The position numbers were made by a program, and so were the translations under genes. This document shows positions 5,510-7,278 of a DNA stretch of 7,278 bases, piece after piece (position 1 is the first letter of the stretch; the number at the start of each line of letters is the position of its first letter). A model generated the notes under the pieces. It saw only the letters and a list, made by a program, of their open reading frames with translations. It made no database searches and was not told where the DNA came from. This DNA is from Undibacterium sp. (lineage in GTDB: Bacteria; Pseudomonadota; Gammaproteobacteria; Burkholderiales; Burkholderiaceae_D): assembly GCA_019752975.1 (NCBI GenBank), contig JAIELM010000105.1, positions 1-7,278 of the forward strand, written 5' to 3'.

Positions 5510-7278
5510 ACGCCCTAAGAATGCCGCTGTGGATGAAAGCTAGCAATAAGGCGATGGCGGCACCGCTTCTGATTGTCATGATGTTGGCAATGATGGTATT
5601 GCCCTTGCCAGCTTTTGTGTTGGATGTTTTTTTTAGCTTCAATATTGCGCTCTCCATCATCGTTCTCCTGACTAGCTTGTACACCGTCAAACCCTTAGAT
5701 TTTATGGTTTTTCCGACCGTGCTTTTGGTCAGTACGATGCTACGTTTATCCTTGAATGTGGCTTCTACTCGTGTGGTGCTCACCGATGGACACAATGGAC
5801 CCGATGCAGCAGGTAAAGTGATTGAAGCTTTTGGTCATTTTTTGATCGGTGGCAATTATGCGGTTGGTATTGTCGTGTTTGTGATTTTGACGATTATTAA
5901 TTTTACCGTGGTGACCAAGGGTGCCGGGCGTATTGCCGAGGTTGGTGCGCGTTTTGCATTAGATGCTATGCCAGGAAAACAAATGGCGATTGACGCTGAT
6001 CTGAATGCAGGTTTAATTGCGGAACAAGAAGCACGTAGAAGAAGAACAGAAGTCGCTCAAGAAGCGGAATTTTACGGTGCAATGGATGGTGCGAGTAAAT
6101 ATGTGAAAGGCGATGCAGTGGCCGGCATCATGGTTACGATCATCAATATTGTCGGTGGTTTAGTGGTGGGGATGGTGCAGCATGATTTAGATTTTTCTGC
6201 GGCCTCAAAAATTTACACTTTGCTGGCGATTGGTGATGGTTTGGTTGCGCAAATCCCGTCGCTCATTATCTCCACTGCCGCCGGTATTGTGGTGTCGCGT
6301 GTCGCCAGCGAACAGGATATTGGTAGTCAATTTATCAGCCAATTGTTTGTGAAGCCACAGGTGATGTATATCACCGCTGCAATTGTCGGTGGTATGGGAG
6401 TGATCCCGGGTATGCCGCATGTTGCCTTCTTGTTGTTGGCTGGGAGTTTGGCTGGTGCTGGTTACATGATTCAACAGCGTACTCTGGCTCAAGCCGCCGA
6501 ACAAGCAGAAGCACAAAGTGCGCCAGCCCCTGTGAGCCAAGAAATGGAAGAGGCGACTTGGCAAGATATTTTGCCAGTCGATACTTTGGGATTAGAAGTT
6601 GGCTACCGTTTGATTCCCTTGGTGGATAAAGCGCAGGGAGGCGAGTTGCTGCGCAGGATAAAAGGCATACGTAAAAAATTTGCGCAAGATATTGGGTTCT
6701 TATCGCCACCAGTGCATATTCGCGACAATTTGGAATTGAAACCATCGGCCTATCGTATTAGTTTAAAAGGGGTGGAGGTCGGTGTTGGTGAAGCCAACAT
6801 GGGACAGTATTTGGCCATTGACCCAGGCATGGTTTCAGGCACTTTGACGGGCGTGGCGACGACTGATCCGGCTTTTGGTTTGCCCGCAGTATGGATCGAT
6901 GCATCGCTACGTGAACATGCGCAATCGATGGGGTATACCGTGGTGGATGCTGGTACTGTGATCGCGACACATTTAAATCACTTGATTATTTCCAATGCGG
7001 CCGAATTACTGGGGAGGCACGAAGTTCAACAATTACTGGATCATATTGCCAAAGAATCGGTCAAGTTAATCGAAGACTTAACTCCAAGATTACTACCACT
7101 GTCTGTGATACAAAAAGTTTTGCAAAATCTTTTGCAAGAGGGTGTGCATATTCGTGATGCCATCGAGATGATTGCAGAGCAATATCCACATTTGGTCAGC
7201 CACTTTGGTGGACATGCCGCAGCAGCAGGTTTAACCATTCAGAAAGTGCATTTTGCGCAATTTAAGCAAGCTTTTGAA
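5506..7278 (+). CDS. flhA: Flagellar export gate protein FlhA, partial, with a foreign RecJ-like end
   Basis: FlhA forms the nonameric export gate that couples proton flow to flagellar protein export. ATG 5506 overlaps the flhB stop and is preceded by GGAG (5495-5498) at seven bases. The N-terminal part is hydrophobic, with multiple membrane segments. The FHIPEP signature is GARFALDAMPGKQM (147-160), and KGDAVAGI contains Asp203, equivalent to the proton-relay aspartate (Asp208 in Salmonella). The cytoplasmic domain shows LPVDTLGLEVGYRLIPLVD, PPVHIRDNLELKPSAYRI (about 401-418) and LLPLSVIQKVLQNLLQ, all in normal family order. After about residue 551 the sequence leaves the family: a normal FlhA continues with an MRTI-type segment and roughly 140 more residues, but here a RecJ-like segment follows in frame to the edge. 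The first 550 residues are secure. The last 40 are best treated as not FlhA. Confidence 0.93.
   Translation, partial: MNALRMPLWMKASNKAMAAPLLIVMMLAMMVLPLPAFVLDVFFSFNIALSIIVLLTSLYTVKPLDFMVFPTVLLVSTMLRLSLNVASTRVVLTDGHNGPDAAGKVIEAFGHFLIGGNYAVGIVVFVILTIINFTVVTKGAGRIAEVGARFALDAMPGKQMAIDADLNAGLIAEQEARRRRTEVAQEAEFYGAMDGASKYVKGDAVAGIMVTIINIVGGLVVGMVQHDLDFSAASKIYTLLAIGDGLVAQIPSLIISTAAGIVVSRVASEQDIGSQFISQLFVKPQVMYITAAIVGGMGVIPGMPHVAFLLLAGSLAGAGYMIQQRTLAQAAEQAEAQSAPAPVSQEMEEATWQDILPVDTLGLEVGYRLIPLVDKAQGGELLRRIKGIRKKFAQDIGFLSPPVHIRDNLELKPSAYRISLKGVEVGVGEANMGQYLAIDPGMVSGTLTGVATTDPAFGLPAVWIDASLREHAQSMGYTVVDAGTVIATHLNHLIISNAAELLGRHEVQQLLDHIAKESVKLIEDLTPRLLPLSVIQKVLQNLLQEGVHIRDAIEMIAEQYPHLVSHFGGHAAAAGLTIQKVHFAQFKQAFE
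7144..7278 (+). other. RecJ-like DHHA1 segment joined in frame to flhA (probable chimera)
   Basis: Residues 547-591 of the flhA frame read VHIRDAIEMIAEQYPHLVSH, then FGGHAAAAGLTI, then QKVHFAQFKQAFE. The GGHxxAAG motif with the preceding xHxRDAL and YP segments is the signature of the DHHA1 domain of RecJ, the 5'-3' single-strand DNA exonuclease. As I recall the E. coli protein, the match is co-linear (GLHMRDALERLDTLYP, FGGHAMAAGL). FlhA has no such motif. The join lies in or next to GVHIRD, where both families have similar residues, so the exact breakpoint could be anywhere in about 7141-7161. No recJ start, DHH domain or stop is present. Only 117-135 bases of this material exist before the window ends. 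It may be an assembly misjoin, a recombination, or less probably a true fusion. Confidence 0.82.

Noticed and set aside
6205..7238. Minus-strand open frames opposite flhA
   Set aside because: The products have no recognisable family features and lie wholly antisense to conserved FlhA coding sequence.
7200..7240. FGGHAAAAG as a natural FlhA variation
   Set aside because: The motif, its upstream HIRDA and YP segments and their spacing match RecJ in order, while the FlhA continuation expected after IRD is missing.
1..7278. CRISPR arrays, insertion sequences, tRNA, rRNA, or a defence system
   Set aside because: No spaced repeats, transposase-like proteins, terminal inverted repeats, or RNA gene signatures were seen on either strand.

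Overview
The window looks like chromosomal DNA from a flagellated Gram-negative bacterium, most probably a betaproteobacterium of the order Burkholderiales. An Oxalobacteraceae-like host (for example Undibacterium or Herminiimonas relatives) is my best guess. This rests on the protein types (SlyB-like lipoprotein, FlhB/FlhA, orphan GspE-type ATPase next to a SpeE-like protein) and on moderate base composition; it is inference, not a database result.

Layout. Positions 1-622 (minus strand) hold the N-terminal 207 codons of a helical, TPR-like protein that runs off the left edge. A non-coding stretch of about 230 bp follows, with two short tandem repeats. Next on the minus strand is a two-gene unit transcribed right to left: a SpeE-like (spermidine-synthase fold) protein at 3484-2660, then a complete GspE/PilB-type secretion ATPase at 2638-857, separated by 21 bp. 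A divergent promoter region of about 170 bp separates this unit from a plus-strand SlyB-like outer-membrane lipoprotein gene. That gene starts at a TTG (3654), not at an upstream ATG, and ends in a strong intrinsic terminator (4155-4186). After a 168-bp gap, the flagellar export genes flhB (4355-5509) and flhA (from 5506) overlap by ATGA and run off the right edge.

How the genes work together. FlhB and FlhA are the two large membrane components of the flagellar type III export gate. The GspE-like ATPase would power a type II secretion or type IV pilus-like machine, but no partner genes are visible. The SlyB-like lipoprotein is probably an independent envelope gene.

Main anomaly. The flhA reading frame is ordinary FlhA up to about residue 551 (the GVHIRD segment near 7141-7158). 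It then continues in frame as what reads as the C-terminal DHHA1 region of RecJ exonuclease, with an FGGHAAAAG motif, to the end of the window. FlhA and RecJ families share an xHIRD-like segment at exactly this point. The simplest explanation is a chimeric join at a short shared sequence, probably an assembly error near a contig end; a real recombination is possible. I found no convincing new biological system, CRISPR array, insertion sequence, tRNA or rRNA.
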